Positions 1-9,878 of a stretch of 64,000 bases of DNA are shown here, in pieces. The translations under genes and the position numbers were made by a program. The notes under the pieces were generated by a model. The model searched no databases, was not told the origin of the DNA, and saw only the letters and a program-made list of their open reading frames with translations. The stretch is from Cornus controversa. Its lineage: Eukaryota > Streptophyta > Magnoliopsida > Cornales > Cornaceae. The stretch is from contig CM048853.1 in assembly GCA_026545225.1 (NCBI GenBank), forward strand, positions 13,952,755 to 14,016,754. Direction: 5' to 3'. Numbering within the stretch: the first letter of the stretch is position 1; each line of letters begins with the position of its first letter.

Positions 1-382
1 ATCTTTTGATATGTCATTGAGGTCACAAGCCTAATGACATTGTTAGGCATTTAATTTATGAATCCCATGCTTGCTACACTTATGAACATGTGAATGGCTA
101 GTGGTGAAAACCACCCCTAGCTCTCTCTCCCAACTCAAACTCTTTAATTTTATTGTCATTTCATTCATGTAATAGATTATAAACAAAAATCCAAAAACCT
201 GTTTTTAGAATTAAAGTAGAATTAATCTTCCTTTAAGGCAATTTTGACTAGTTCTCGTGGGATCGATACCCTCTATATAGAACCTTATCTACAAAGATTC
301 GTGCTCTTACGAGTGGTTAAATTATATTTTGATAAAAAGGGCAAAATTAAGCTTACAATTTAATCCGAGTTTAGCCACATCA
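1..382 (+). repeat. 3' part of the 5' LTR of element A
   Basis: This stretch matches the last 382 bases of the 3' LTR (10987-11368) with only scattered substitutions by eye. It ends in CA just before the primer site. The first roughly 1.1 kb of the LTR lies upstream of the window. Confidence 0.9.
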
Positions 383-388
383 AAATTT

Positions 389-406
389 TGGCGTCGTTGT
401 CGGGGA
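389..406 (+). promoter_or_regulatory. Primer binding site of element A (tRNA-Asp type)
   Basis: TGGCGTCGTTGTCGGGGA lies six bases after the LTR end. It differs at two positions from TGGCGCCGTTGCCGGGGA, which is intact in element B at 31253-31270. Both differences are C to T, consistent with decay of methylated cytosines. Confidence 0.85.
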
Positions 407-678
407 CTACGGTGTAATTGTCGCCATTGAAAGATTAAATCTGGTTTAATTCTTAGGCTAGAAATTCTTTCATTCTTTTTGTATATATTTTGTTCTTATT
501 GCTCAAACTTCTTGATTTTAGGTATACCACATAGCGGGCATCTAAAAGGATTAAAGTTGGAACCCTTTGTGAGTATAAAATCTAAAATTAGTGGTTTGAG
601 TTCTTTCATTCTTTTTGTATATATTATTGTTTAATTTGTTTATTTTTGTGTATTGAGGTGTTGTTCTATAATTAATGC

Positions 679-1143
679 ATGCTAGGTAGACGGTCCTTGT
701 CACTTCCTTTGCTTCCTTGTAATATTGAACTTGAAAGAACACTTAGACAACGTAGAGGAACCTCTAGGGACCCTATATTGCCTAGGACTGAAAACATGGA
801 TCCAAATGAAAGACAACCTCCTGGACTACCTCCTTTTAATCATGAACAACCACCTCCACCTCCACCTCCTCAAGGAGAGTTGCTTATGGACTTTTACCTT
901 CCGACTACATTTGAGGTACCTTCATGTATCCAATTTTCGGATGTAGCGGCAAATCAATTCGAAATAAAGCCCTCCACCATCAATCTTCTTAATAGCTTCC
1001 ATGGTCTCCCTAATGAGGATCCATACCGGCACTTAGATTACTTCCTTTCTGTGTGTTCCACTATTCGTGTACCACACTTTACAGAGGATGATCTAAAGCT
1101 GCGTCTGTTCCCCTTCTCCCTAAAAGATAAAGCTAGAAGTTAG
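679..1143 (+). pseudogene. gag: gag, N-terminal segment (element A)
   Basis: The frame opens at ATG 679 and encodes the start of a Ty3/gypsy Gag, the capsid-forming structural protein. It includes a proline-rich stretch (residues about 45-65) and the conserved Gag core pattern ending LRLFPFSLKDKARS. The frame is cut by TAG at 1141-1143. The matching position in element B reads KYWFRS, so this is most simply a tryptophan codon TGG changed to TAG. The same frame continues downstream in 1144-2865. This is a nonsense mutation inside gag, not the real end of the gene. Confidence 0.85.
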
Positions 1144-2865
1144 TTCAATTCTTTAGAACCTAACTCAATCCATTCTTGGGCGGAGATGCAAATCGAGTTC
1201 TTAAAAAAATACTTCCCAATGGGAAAGACGAGTGACATTCGGAGAGCCATCACCGGATTCACCCAAATTGACCAAGAACAATTTCATGAGACGTGGGAGA
1301 GATTAAAAGACCTTTTTAAATCTTGTCCGCATCATGCTGTCCCAAAATGGCAGCTAGTGCAAAGCTTTTATGATGGGGTGAGTGAGCAACATAGACAAAT
1401 GATAGACTCCGCATGTGGGGGTGGATACCTTTTGAAAAGCCCCAATGAGGCATGGAAACTTTTTCAAACCCTAAGCAACAATTCAGCTCAACGCTCCTCC
1501 ACTAGGAAAGGGAAGGCCACCCAACCTTGTAGAGGAGTGCATGAAATTTCACGGGTAGATGAGGTTGCCATGCAAGTAGAAGCCCTATCCCGAAAAATAG
1601 ATTTAATCATGAAAAATGGGCTGCCTACTCCAAGCCAACCTGTTCAAAATCAGGAAGGTTGTTCGTTTTGCTATAGTACGTCACATTTCGTGCGAGATTG
1701 TCCTATTGCCGGGCAATGTCCCGATTATGCTCAAGAACAAGCGAATGCCTTGTACTCTAAACAAATGAATGATCCATATTCAAACACGTACAATGCTGGT
1801 TACAAGAACCATCCAGCTTTTTCATGGAAACCTCAAGAATCAAGTCCCTCTTTTCAAGGGCAAAATTCTTTTAATTCCCAATCTCAACAGCCTCATTATA
1901 GGCCGAATCCTCAACCTTACCATCAAAGATCCAATTACCAACAACCACCACCTCCTCCGAGAAGCCAAGGCTTTGAAGAAAGAGTGATAAGCAATCTTGA
2001 GGCCAATACCCGCTTATTGCAAACTCACTCTCAATCAATCTCTAAGCTGGAAGCGAATGCTCAATCTATGGCTAGGTTAGAAGCTCAAATCGGGCAATTA
2101 GCTAATGCCTTGAATAGAAGGGAGGAAGGTAAGTTGCCAAGTCAATCGGTGGTGAATCCTAAAGGTATTCATGTGATTGAGGATCCATCATCTTCAACTT
2201 GTAATGCTCCTCTGGAGCAAGTTCAATCAATCACCACCTTAAGGAGTGGTAAAATCATCAATTCCAAGGTAGGAGAGGAAGAGAAGAAGGAATTCAATGA
2301 GCAATCCGCAAATCCAAAAGAATCCCATTTAAATCCAAAAGTGTTTCCTTTAAATCCAAATTTGCATAACATCCCTTTAAATCCAAAAGGAAAGGCAAGT
2401 GAAGTTGTGTCGTCATCAATTCCAAATCTTGACACTTCTTTTGAATCTCCGGTTCCTTTTCCTCAAAGATTGAAGGAACCTTCTCATTTTGGGAAGCAAG
2501 GAGAGAAAATCCAAGACATGATGGAGATCTTCAAACAAGTAAAGATCAATCTCCCTCTCCTTGATGCTATTCGACAAATTCCCTCCTATGCTAAATTCTT
2601 GAAGGACTTGTGCACTCAAAAGCACAAATCTAGGAATAATGTTCCTAAGAAAGTCCTCTTAACTGAGCATATAAGCTCCATTTTCCAACACCAAGCCCCT
2701 CCTAAATTCAAAGATCCGGGTGCTCCGACCATTTCGTGCACCATCGGAAATCATTCTTTTGAAAAGGCACTTCTTGATTTAGGGGCTAGTGTCAATTTGC
2801 TTCCATTCTCAGTTTACCAACAACTAGGTTTGGGGGAACTCAAGCATACCATGGTTGTGTTGTAA
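1144..2865 (+). pseudogene. gag-pro: gag C-terminal part and protease (element A)
   Basis: The reading frame of 679-1143 continues. The Gag core runs on with EFLKKYFPMGKT and ETWERLKDLFKSCPHH. A CCHC zinc knuckle of form C-x2-C-x4-H-x4-C lies at 1660-1701 and would bind RNA. A Pro/Gln-rich and coiled stretch follows. At about 2760-2850 comes the aspartic protease motif ALLDLGASVNLLP, which cleaves the polyprotein; DLGA in place of D(S/T)GA is usual in this lineage. The frame stops at TAA 2863-2865, where element B has CAA or CAG (VLQFADRS). This is therefore a glutamine codon lost by C to T. Confidence 0.87.
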
Positions 2866-3828
2866 CTCGCCGACCGCTCGGTGAAGCAACCACATGGCAT
2901 AATTGAGGATCTAATCATTCAAGTGGACAAATTCTATTTTTCAGTGGACTTCATAGTCCTTGACACGGAACCGGTCCAAAATCCAAATCGACATATTCCT
3001 ATCATTCTAGGTCGTCCATTCTTGGCCACGACAAACACTTGCGTTAATTGCCATACCGGAGTGATGGACATCTCTTTCGGGAATATGAAAGTCCGCTTGA
3101 ACATCTTCAATGCTTCCCACCACACATTCGAAGACGAAAGTGAGTGCTTTTGTGTCGATGTTGTGGAAGACCTTGTTCAAGAAGCACTTCCTTCTATTCT
3201 TTCCAAGGATCCTCTAGAGGCATGCCTAAATCACTTCAACTATGATAATTTTGACGTTGAGCAATCTATTTGTGAAGTCAACTCAATGCTCGATGTCAAC
3301 ACTGTCATGGACGTGCCTAAATGGAGAGTTCCAAGGGAACCCTTGCCTCCTTTGTCCAAAACTTCCCAAACTCCTTCTCTAATTTCCCCCCCACAACGTG
3401 AGCTCAAGCCTCTACCGGCTACACTCAAGTATGTTTTCTTAGGCGCTAATGAGACCCTTCCAGTCATTATTGCTTCCAATCTCACCAATGATCAAGAGAT
3501 GGAACTCATCAAAGTGCTAAAAGAGCACAAGGAAGCAATAGGATGGAGTGTGGCAGATCTTAAGGGAATAGACCCTTCTATTTGTATGCACCGCATACAC
3601 TTGGAAGAGGATGCAAAGACCTCAAAGGAGGCACAACGTCGATTAAATCCAAATATGAAGGACGTTGTAATGAAGGAGGTGGTGAAGTTACTAGATGCGA
3701 GAATTATTTACCCCATCTCAGATAGTAAGTGGGTTAGTCCCACTCAAGTGGTTCCAAAGAAGTCAGGTATTACGGTGCAACCAAATGATAAGGGTGAATT
3801 AGTTCCCCAACGCACCACCACGGGCTAG
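2866..3828 (+). pseudogene. pol: Protease C-terminus and start of reverse transcriptase (element A)
   Basis: Same frame as the preceding segments. It holds the protease tail (FIVLDTEP, then PIILGRPFLATTN and MDISFGNMKV), a linker, and the first RT block (RRLNPNMKDVVMKEVVKLL, SDSKWVSPTQVVPKK). TAG at 3826-3828 interrupts [14 protein letters not shown], a strongly conserved RT block where tryptophan is expected. No ATG is needed, because this is the middle of a polyprotein and not a separate gene. Confidence 0.87.
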
Positions 3829-5793
3829 AGAGTGTGCATAGATTATAGGAAATTAAATTCAACCACTCGGAAAGATCACTTCCCCCTCCCATTTATTGAT
3901 CAAATATTGGAGAGATTAGCCGGGCAAAGTTTTTATTGCTTTTTAGATGGATATTCCGGCTATAATCAGGTTGCTATAGACCTGAGGGACCAAGAGAAAA
4001 CCACCTTTACATGTCCTTTCGGCACATTTGCTTATAGACGCATGCCCTTTGGGTTATGCAATGCACCGACAACTTTTCAATGGTGTATGATGTCTATCTT
4101 TTTGGACATGGTGGAAAAATTCTTGGAAGTATTCATGGATGATTTTTCCATTTTTGGGCCTTCATTTGAATCATGCCTCCAAAATCTATCCAGTGTTCTC
4201 AAACGATGTCGAGAGACCAACCTAATTCTTAGTTGGGAAAAGAGCCACTTTATGGTTCAAGAGGGTATCATCCTAGGGCACATTGTGTCTAAGAGAGGAA
4301 TAGAGGTTGATAAAGCCAAGGTTGAGCTCATTTCCAAACTTCCTCCACCATCAACGGTGAGAGAGATTCGTTCATTCCTTGGGCATGCGGGCTTTTATCG
4401 CCGTTTCATCAAAGATTTTAGCAAGATCTCTCGGCCTTTGTGTCGCCTTCTTGAAAAAGAATCTTGCTTCACCTTTGATGAAGCGTGCCTTAATGCTTTT
4501 GAAAAACTCCGCACCATGCTCACAACTGCCCCAATTCTAATCCCTCCAAATTGGGCTCTCCCATTTGAGATCATGTGTGATGCATCCGATTATGCCATGG
4601 GTGCGGTCTTAGGGCAACGAGTAGACAAACTGCCACATGTCATTTACTACGCAAGTAAAACCCTTTCCGAGGCTCAAATCAATTATACCATAACGGAAAA
4701 GGAGTTGCTTGCGGTAGTATTTGCATTAGACAAGTTTCGAGCTTATTTATTAGGTTCAAAGGTCATTGTCTATTCGGACCATGCTGCCCTCCGGCATCTT
4801 TTGGCCAAAAAGGACACCAAGCCTAGGTTGATCCGATGGATACTCTTGTTGCAAGAGTTCAATTTTGAAATTAGGGACAAAAAGGGAACTGAAAATATGG
4901 TGGCTGACCACCTTTCTAGAATTCTTGTTGAATCCCTCCATAATTCCAATTCAGTTTGTGAATCCTTCCCGGATGAACAACTCTTTGCTATTTCTCAAGA
5001 GAGTATCCCTTGGTATGCAGATGTGGTTAATTACTTGGCAACCGGTAAAATACTATCTTCTTGGACCAAACAAGAGAAGGATCGTTTTCTCTCCCAATCA
5101 CGATCATATTATTGGGACGATCCTCAATTGTTCAAATATTGCCCCGATCAAATAATTCGTAAGTGTGTACCCAACTGTGAATTCCAAAGCATTCTCAAAT
5201 TTTGTCATACACTCACTTGTGGGGGACATTTTAGTGCTAAGAAAACCGCCGCAAAAATTCTTCAATGCGGATTTTTCCGGCCAACACTTCATCGGGATGC
5301 ATATTCATTCTGCCGCTCTTGTGAGCGATGTCAGCGCCTCGGCGCGATGTCTCGGAAGGACATGATACCTCTTAACCCTATTCTTATTGTTGAGATATTT
5401 GATGTGTGGGGCATTGACTTCATGGGACCATTTCCACCCTCTACTGGTCATGAGTACATACTTGTGGCGGTGGACTACGTATCTAAGTGGATAGAGGCCG
5501 TTGCTACCAAAACCAATGATCACGCAGTCGTGGTTAAATTCATTCAAGCTAATATTTTTAGCCGGTTTGGTACGCCTCGGGCCATCATCAGTGACAGAGG
5601 TAAACATTTCTGTAACCGGTTCCTTCGAACCTTGCTTACCAAATACTCCGTCACACACAAAGTAGCCACCCCATACCATCCTCAAACTAGTGGCCAAGTA
5701 GAGGTATCCAATAGGGAGATTAAGAACATTCTTCAGAAAACTGTTCGGCCTGACCGGAAAGATTGGTCATTGCGACTAAATGATGCATTATAG
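3829..5793 (+). pseudogene. pol: Reverse transcriptase, RNase H and integrase core (element A)
   Basis: Same frame. RT copies RNA into DNA; its catalytic box is FMDDF at 4132-4146, preceded by [19 protein letters not shown]. RNase H (about 4565-4920) shows [26 protein letters not shown] and [11 protein letters not shown]. Integrase follows with a zinc-binding H-C region (CGGHF ... CRSCERCQ) and the DDE triad: Asp at 5416-5418 (GIDFMGPFP), Asp at 5593-5595 (ISDRGKHF) and Glu at 5701-5703 ([10 protein letters not shown]). TAG at 5791-5793 replaces the Trp expected in [12 protein letters not shown]. All catalytic residues survive, so loss of function rests on the nonsense codons. Confidence 0.92.
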
Positions 5794-6312
5794 GCATACC
5801 GAACCGCATATAAAACTCCCATTGGAATGTCACCTTATCGGTTGGTTTATGGCAAAGCGTGTCTTCTTCCGATAGAATTGGAGCATAAAGCCATGTGGGC
5901 CACTAAAACTTTCAATTTTGACATGCAAAAGGCCGGATCTAATCGAAAGCTTCAATTAAATGAATTGGAAGAATTGCGACATTACGCGTATGAGAACGCT
6001 AAAATCTATAAGGCAAAGTCCAAAGCCTTTCATGATCGTAATATTCGAGTCAAAACATTTTCGCTGGGCCAAAAAGTATGGTTGTACAACTCACGCCTCC
6101 ATTTGTTTCCCAGAAAATTTCGCTCCCGTTGGGATGGTCCATTTTTGGTTAATTCCGTCGCTCCCCATGGAGCGGTGGAATTAAAGGACTTGAAAGATGG
6201 CTCGTTGTTCAAAGTAAACGGGCAGCGCTTAAAAGTATGCGTGGATGACCAAGTTACCACAGAATACGTGGATGTCGTCACTTTGACGGATCCCGTATAT
6301 TTTGACTCGTGA
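5794..6312 (+). pseudogene. pol: Integrase C-terminal domain, end of pol (element A)
   Basis: Same frame to the natural stop at 6310-6312. It carries [20 protein letters not shown] and a GPY/F-type module ([20 protein letters not shown]) that helps integrase bind DNA. No chromodomain follows, which fits a non-chromovirus gypsy element. The complete frame from 679 to 6312 would be about 1,877 codons. Confidence 0.85.
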
Positions 6313-6480
6313 GCCGATCCGGACGTCGTGCCATAGATGTGTAAGGTGGCGAAGCCATGGTAGCTATCATGCTTCCATGATGTCCCTTTAATCCAAGTTA
6401 AAGTTTGTATCTAAGCAATGTAGTATCTAATTCCCAAAAATCCAAGTCCCTGAAGCATAACTCAAGCTGACTATTTTTGA

Positions 6481-6832
6481 GCATCTCGATTGATCGAAAC
6501 CAAGATCTCGATCAATTGAGATTTCGATTGATCGAGATTTTGGTCTCGATTGATCGAAAAACTGCAGAGAGTTGAGAAGTCCAAAAGTCCCGAGAGGTAG
6601 TATTCTTCGATAGCACTTCGATTGGTCTTCGATCGATCAAAAATTTTGATTGATCGAAATGAAATTTCGATTGATCGAATTAAAAGTCTCGATTCATAGA
6701 AGAAATCTCGATTGATTGACGAGGGACTCTCGATTGATCGAAGTTGATTTCGATCAATCGAAGGTGATCGAAGTGAGATTTTGATTAATCGAAATCTCGA
6801 TTAATCGAGATGCACATCTCGATCAATCGAGA
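6481..6832. repeat. Array of TCGATTGATCGA near-palindromes behind pol (element A)
   Basis: I count at least five exact TCGATTGATCGA and two of its reverse complement TCGATCAATCGA, plus decayed versions and one or more TCGATTAATCGA. Many sit in longer 18-base near-palindromes of the form ATCTCGAT-TG-ATCGAGAT or ATTTCGAT-TG-ATCGAAAT. Spacing is irregular, unlike a normal tandem repeat. The same motif recurs in the 3' LTR (10126-10245) and in an unrelated solo LTR (49207-49413). Function unknown. Bases 6313-6480 before the array hold nothing I recognise. Confidence 0.85.
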
Positions 6833-6857
6833 TGCACGCGATGCCTGCACGTGAGCC

Positions 6858-7096
6858 GAACTCTTATTTAAATCGTTGGGCTTCCCTCTCATTTTAAAAA
6901 AAACCATCCGACTTCTTCCCTTCCTCCGTGCGCTTCAGAGTCTTTGGAAGAGCCATTCCGCACATGATCTTCCATTGCCGATCATCCACCACCATTCGAC
7001 ATAGTCCGAGATCGCCGCGAGCACACTCACGCTCATCTCTTCGCGGCTGCGAGTGGGTCTTCTTCTGTTTGTGCCATTCATCTTCTTCCTCTTGAG
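6858..7096 (+). promoter_or_regulatory. Putative internal promoter and first leader exon for the post-pol ORF
   Basis: A TATA-like string (CTTATTTAAATC, about 6861-6872) is followed by a C/T-rich, moderately GC-rich stretch. This looks like a plant 5' leader and ends in TTGAG at a consensus splice donor. There is no long ORF on the + strand. Whether it drives transcription, or is only the second exon region of a genomic RNA, cannot be told from sequence. Confidence 0.4.
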
Positions 7097-7482
7097 GTAA
7101 GTGATGCATGGCTACATTTTGCGTCCTTTCTCACTATTTTTGATAGTTATACGGTGTAGTAAACATATACAGTTGATGTTGGGTTGGATGGGTGCATTTG
7201 CGTTTTTCGTAATGAGATTTTGCCGGTTTTTGGGGGTAGGAATTCATGTAGGAGTGAGATTTGGCATTCTTTTTGTTTCAAATGCTTAGTGTACGGTTTG
7301 TAGCCGCGACCCATCGTTTCGGTTGCATTCGCTCGCGCTGTCTCTTTGAGAGCGACTTTTTGACTTCTTGTCAGCATCATGGACTAGGACCTCATTTTTA
7401 TTTTTCTTCTTTTATTTTTATTCTTAGTTTATTATTCCTTTTAATTTCTTTGTATTTACGTAATTTTTGGAATAAAGTGCAG
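7097..7482 (+). other. Putative leader intron upstream of the post-pol ORF
   Basis: The donor is GAG|GTAAGT at 7094-7102. The acceptor GTGCAG ends at 7482, behind a T-rich tract. Length is 386 bases and the interior is clearly T-richer than either side. The ATG of the next ORF lies 14 bases after the acceptor. Athila/Calypso elements are known to express a post-pol ORF from a spliced RNA, so a real intron is plausible; splicing itself is inferred. Confidence 0.55.
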
Positions 7483-7496
7483 ACCGCTCCGAGATC

Positions 7497-8720
7497 ATGG
7501 CGAGGGTGAAGAATGCACCCGGTGCAGTTAGAGACGTGCCCGGGCGAGTCTTCCGGTCTCAGAAGTTTCAACCGAAGCATACATTTGACTTGAGAGAGTT
7601 CGAGACGCGTCCCGACAGCGCGTGGGCTGTCGCCGAGCTCAGGAGGCGTCGCCTCGACCGACTATGTGTGCCTCCCACTGACGTGGCACACGAGCGCTTA
7701 GTGCAGGTCTTCTATGAGCGCATGACCTACTCCTGCACAGCGTCGGACACATTAGAGACGGTCGTGGGCACCATGACTATTATGATTACACCGAGCTGAA
7801 TTGCACAGATGCTCGACATCCCTCACCAGCAGCCGCCAGATCTGGTTGACTAGGACGGTCAACCGCTTTTCAGGGCCGCGCTTCCAGCAGACACTACACT
7901 GTTCTCCATCGTGATGGACATGTGTGGCGGGGCGTTTACCACGCCCAGTCACAACTGCACGTCCAAATCGATGTGCCTGAGCAGACTGTGGTTCCTGGAC
8001 ATCGTTCTCATCAAGAACGCGTGTCCCCTGTAGCACGTGGCAGAGCGTAGGGGCGACCTCCTCCGTTGCCTTTATTATTTCCACACGGGCACGTGGGTTT
8101 CTGTCCCATCACTGATCTGGGGGCAAATGTTCAAAGTCTGGGACGGCCTCGTCAACAAGAGGATAAGGCGAGCAGCGAGCTGGAGGCTTCCCTTTCCTTT
8201 CCTGGTCGCAGTTTTTCTTAGTCGTCCCAGTATACCGGTCAGTGATACTGACATCCAGTTGGCACCGCCCACCCGCTTCACATATTCTCAGTGGGAGCGG
8301 GTGAGGTGACACTTAGAGCGACAGGACCACCAGGGCGATCCTCCAGACAATGTAGATATGGATGCCCCGGTGGAGATGGAGGAGGGAGAGCCTACAGGGG
8401 ATGGGTCTGAGGACGAGGAGATGGAGGATGAGGAGATGGATATGGCGGCAGAGCGGCACGACATCCTGGCGACGGGTTATTCCTGCCTGGCAGCTGATGT
8501 TGAGCGGCTCCAGGAGGGTTTTGACGAGCACGTCCAGGTGACGCAGAGTCAGCTGGAGGGCATTCGTTCGGACATTTCTTCTCTGGCTCAGGGTCAGAGG
8601 GCGATTCTCGACGAGTTCCGAGCCTTCCGGCAGGACTTGCAGTTCCTGTTTGCAGGACGAGCTTCCACCTCCACTTCTGCTCCCACCGAGCCACCACCAC
8701 CACCACCCGCCCTCGAGTAG
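7497..8720 (+). pseudogene. Degenerate post-pol ORF of element A (env position, function unknown)
   Basis: ATG 7497 opens a 100-residue frame (MARVKNAPGAV, then PKHTFDLREFETRPDSAW). Coding-like sequence then continues across frame changes and stops: 8037-8309 (YYFHTGTWVSVPSLIWGQMF) and 8358-8720. The last part is rich in Asp/Glu and looks like a coiled coil (LQEGFDEHVQVTQSQLEGIR), ending in a Pro-rich tail. Composition is much richer in G+C than gag-pol or the surroundings. Position matches the extra ORF of Athila-type elements, often called env-like. I see no convincing signal peptide or membrane anchor, so I do not call it an envelope protein. The tail may instead resemble the coiled-coil 'plant transposon protein' type. 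Confidence 0.55.
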
Positions 8721-9401
8721 CTGCATTTATTTGTCTTTTATGTTTTACTTTCTGTATTTTCTTTCTATATGTTTGATAGGCCATGTTGGCCATGTTTCCT
8801 TCATTTTTAGTTTCTTTTTGAGTATTCCAGATGGCTGTACGCTTTGTACTAAACTCATTTTCACATTTATGGAATACAGTTATATTTTTTTTTCTGTTCT
8901 ACCATGTGTTATCTTTACTGTCTTTATTTTTGCTTTCTGTCAATATCTCTGTTCTCTATACTTTGACTATGTATGTAGTACCACTTGTCTACTTGTTATA
9001 TGCGATTCAGTTGATGATTTCCGTTTATTACCGCCTGGTTTAAATTCCCAATACTGTTGAGATTGTTTCAACACAGTATGGTGTTAATAAAGAAATGCAG
9101 CCCCTTTGCGTGCTATACGTTAGCGTGCCTGGATAGTCAATATCTTATCGCATAGACCTCTTAGACAATTGGGAAACACCAGTTCAGACCCTTAGATATA
9201 CAGTGATTTTGGCATTGTCTGTTTGTGCATAATTATTTCATTATGTTCTGTTTATCTACTTTTTGTTCCTTTTAATGCTCGTGGTATCCAGTTGGTGTTC
9301 TGTGCAGGTTTTTCTTATTTGCAGGATGACCGCTACTGTGGAATACCATTTTTGTCGCATTCGGCAATCCCGGTAACTTCTTTCCTTGTTCTTCTTGTCC
9401 A

Positions 9402-9419
9402 AACATTGAGGACAATGTT
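9402..9419 (+). other. Perfect 7-bp hairpin AACATTG-AGGA-CAATGTT
   Basis: AACATTG (9402-9408) and CAATGTT (9413-9419) pair exactly around an AGGA loop. The hairpin sits 10 bases upstream of a TTTGGGGG run. It could be an RNA structure in the element transcript. Confidence 0.6.
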
Positions 9420-9837
9420 GCATATAAGTTTGGGGGTGCGGTATGCTATACCACTTGCATATGAATGCAATGTTCAGTCTTAGTATTGAGTGTCATTGTA
9501 GAGCAGTTTTCTTTTTCTTGATATTTTTGCATGCTTGCTATGATGTCTTGCTTTTTAAAGGAAGATCATTCGAATAAATGTCCGAGGTAAATGCAGTAGG
9601 TAGTTAAGAACTTTAACATTGTAAATACCCGCACTTTTACAAGCTATATGGTAGGCTAGAACGGTCTACATTTTTGTCCAAATACGAGCACGTACAGTTC
9701 TTGCCCTAAATTTGTCCTTAATAGCACAAATTCGCACACATGCATTATAAATTGTGGGGTATAAGTCTGATGGAGAATTTTGTAAATTTCTGTTTTTATC
9801 TGAACAACTTAAAGAATAAGTTCTTCCGGTTGTTGTA

Positions 9838-9878
9838 AAAAAAAAAAAAAAAAAAAAGAGAGAAAAAGAGAAAAATTT
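9838..9878 (+). promoter_or_regulatory. Polypurine tract of element A
   Basis: A long A-run is followed by GAGAGAAAAAGAGAAAAA, then TTTGC. In LTR elements such a tract directly precedes the 3' LTR and primes plus-strand synthesis. The A-run may have expanded by slippage. Confidence 0.55.

Larger units (their letters stand above)
8721..9878 (+). other. Long 3' non-coding region of element A between the post-pol ORF and the 3' LTR
   Basis: About 1.15 kb, T-rich, with no credible ORF. It contains a perfect short hairpin (9402-9419) followed by a G-run (TTTGGGGGTGCGG, about 9429-9441), and ends in a purine tract. Hairpin-plus-G-run signals of this kind occur behind the last ORF of related plant gypsy elements as I recall them. 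Confidence 0.5.

Noticed and set aside
1141..5793. Programmed stop-codon readthrough in gag-pol
   Set aside because: The stops fall inside conserved domains at invariant Trp or Gln positions, not at a gag/pol border. Decay is the simpler explanation.
6481..6832. CRISPR-like array
   Set aside because: Repeats are short, face both directions and have irregular spacing, the spacers are not unique constant-length units, and the context is a plant retrotransposon.
8313..8793. Minus-strand frames of about 135 codons opposite the post-pol ORF
   Set aside because: They are shadows of the GC-rich + strand ORF; His/Pro/Arg-rich text with no motif.
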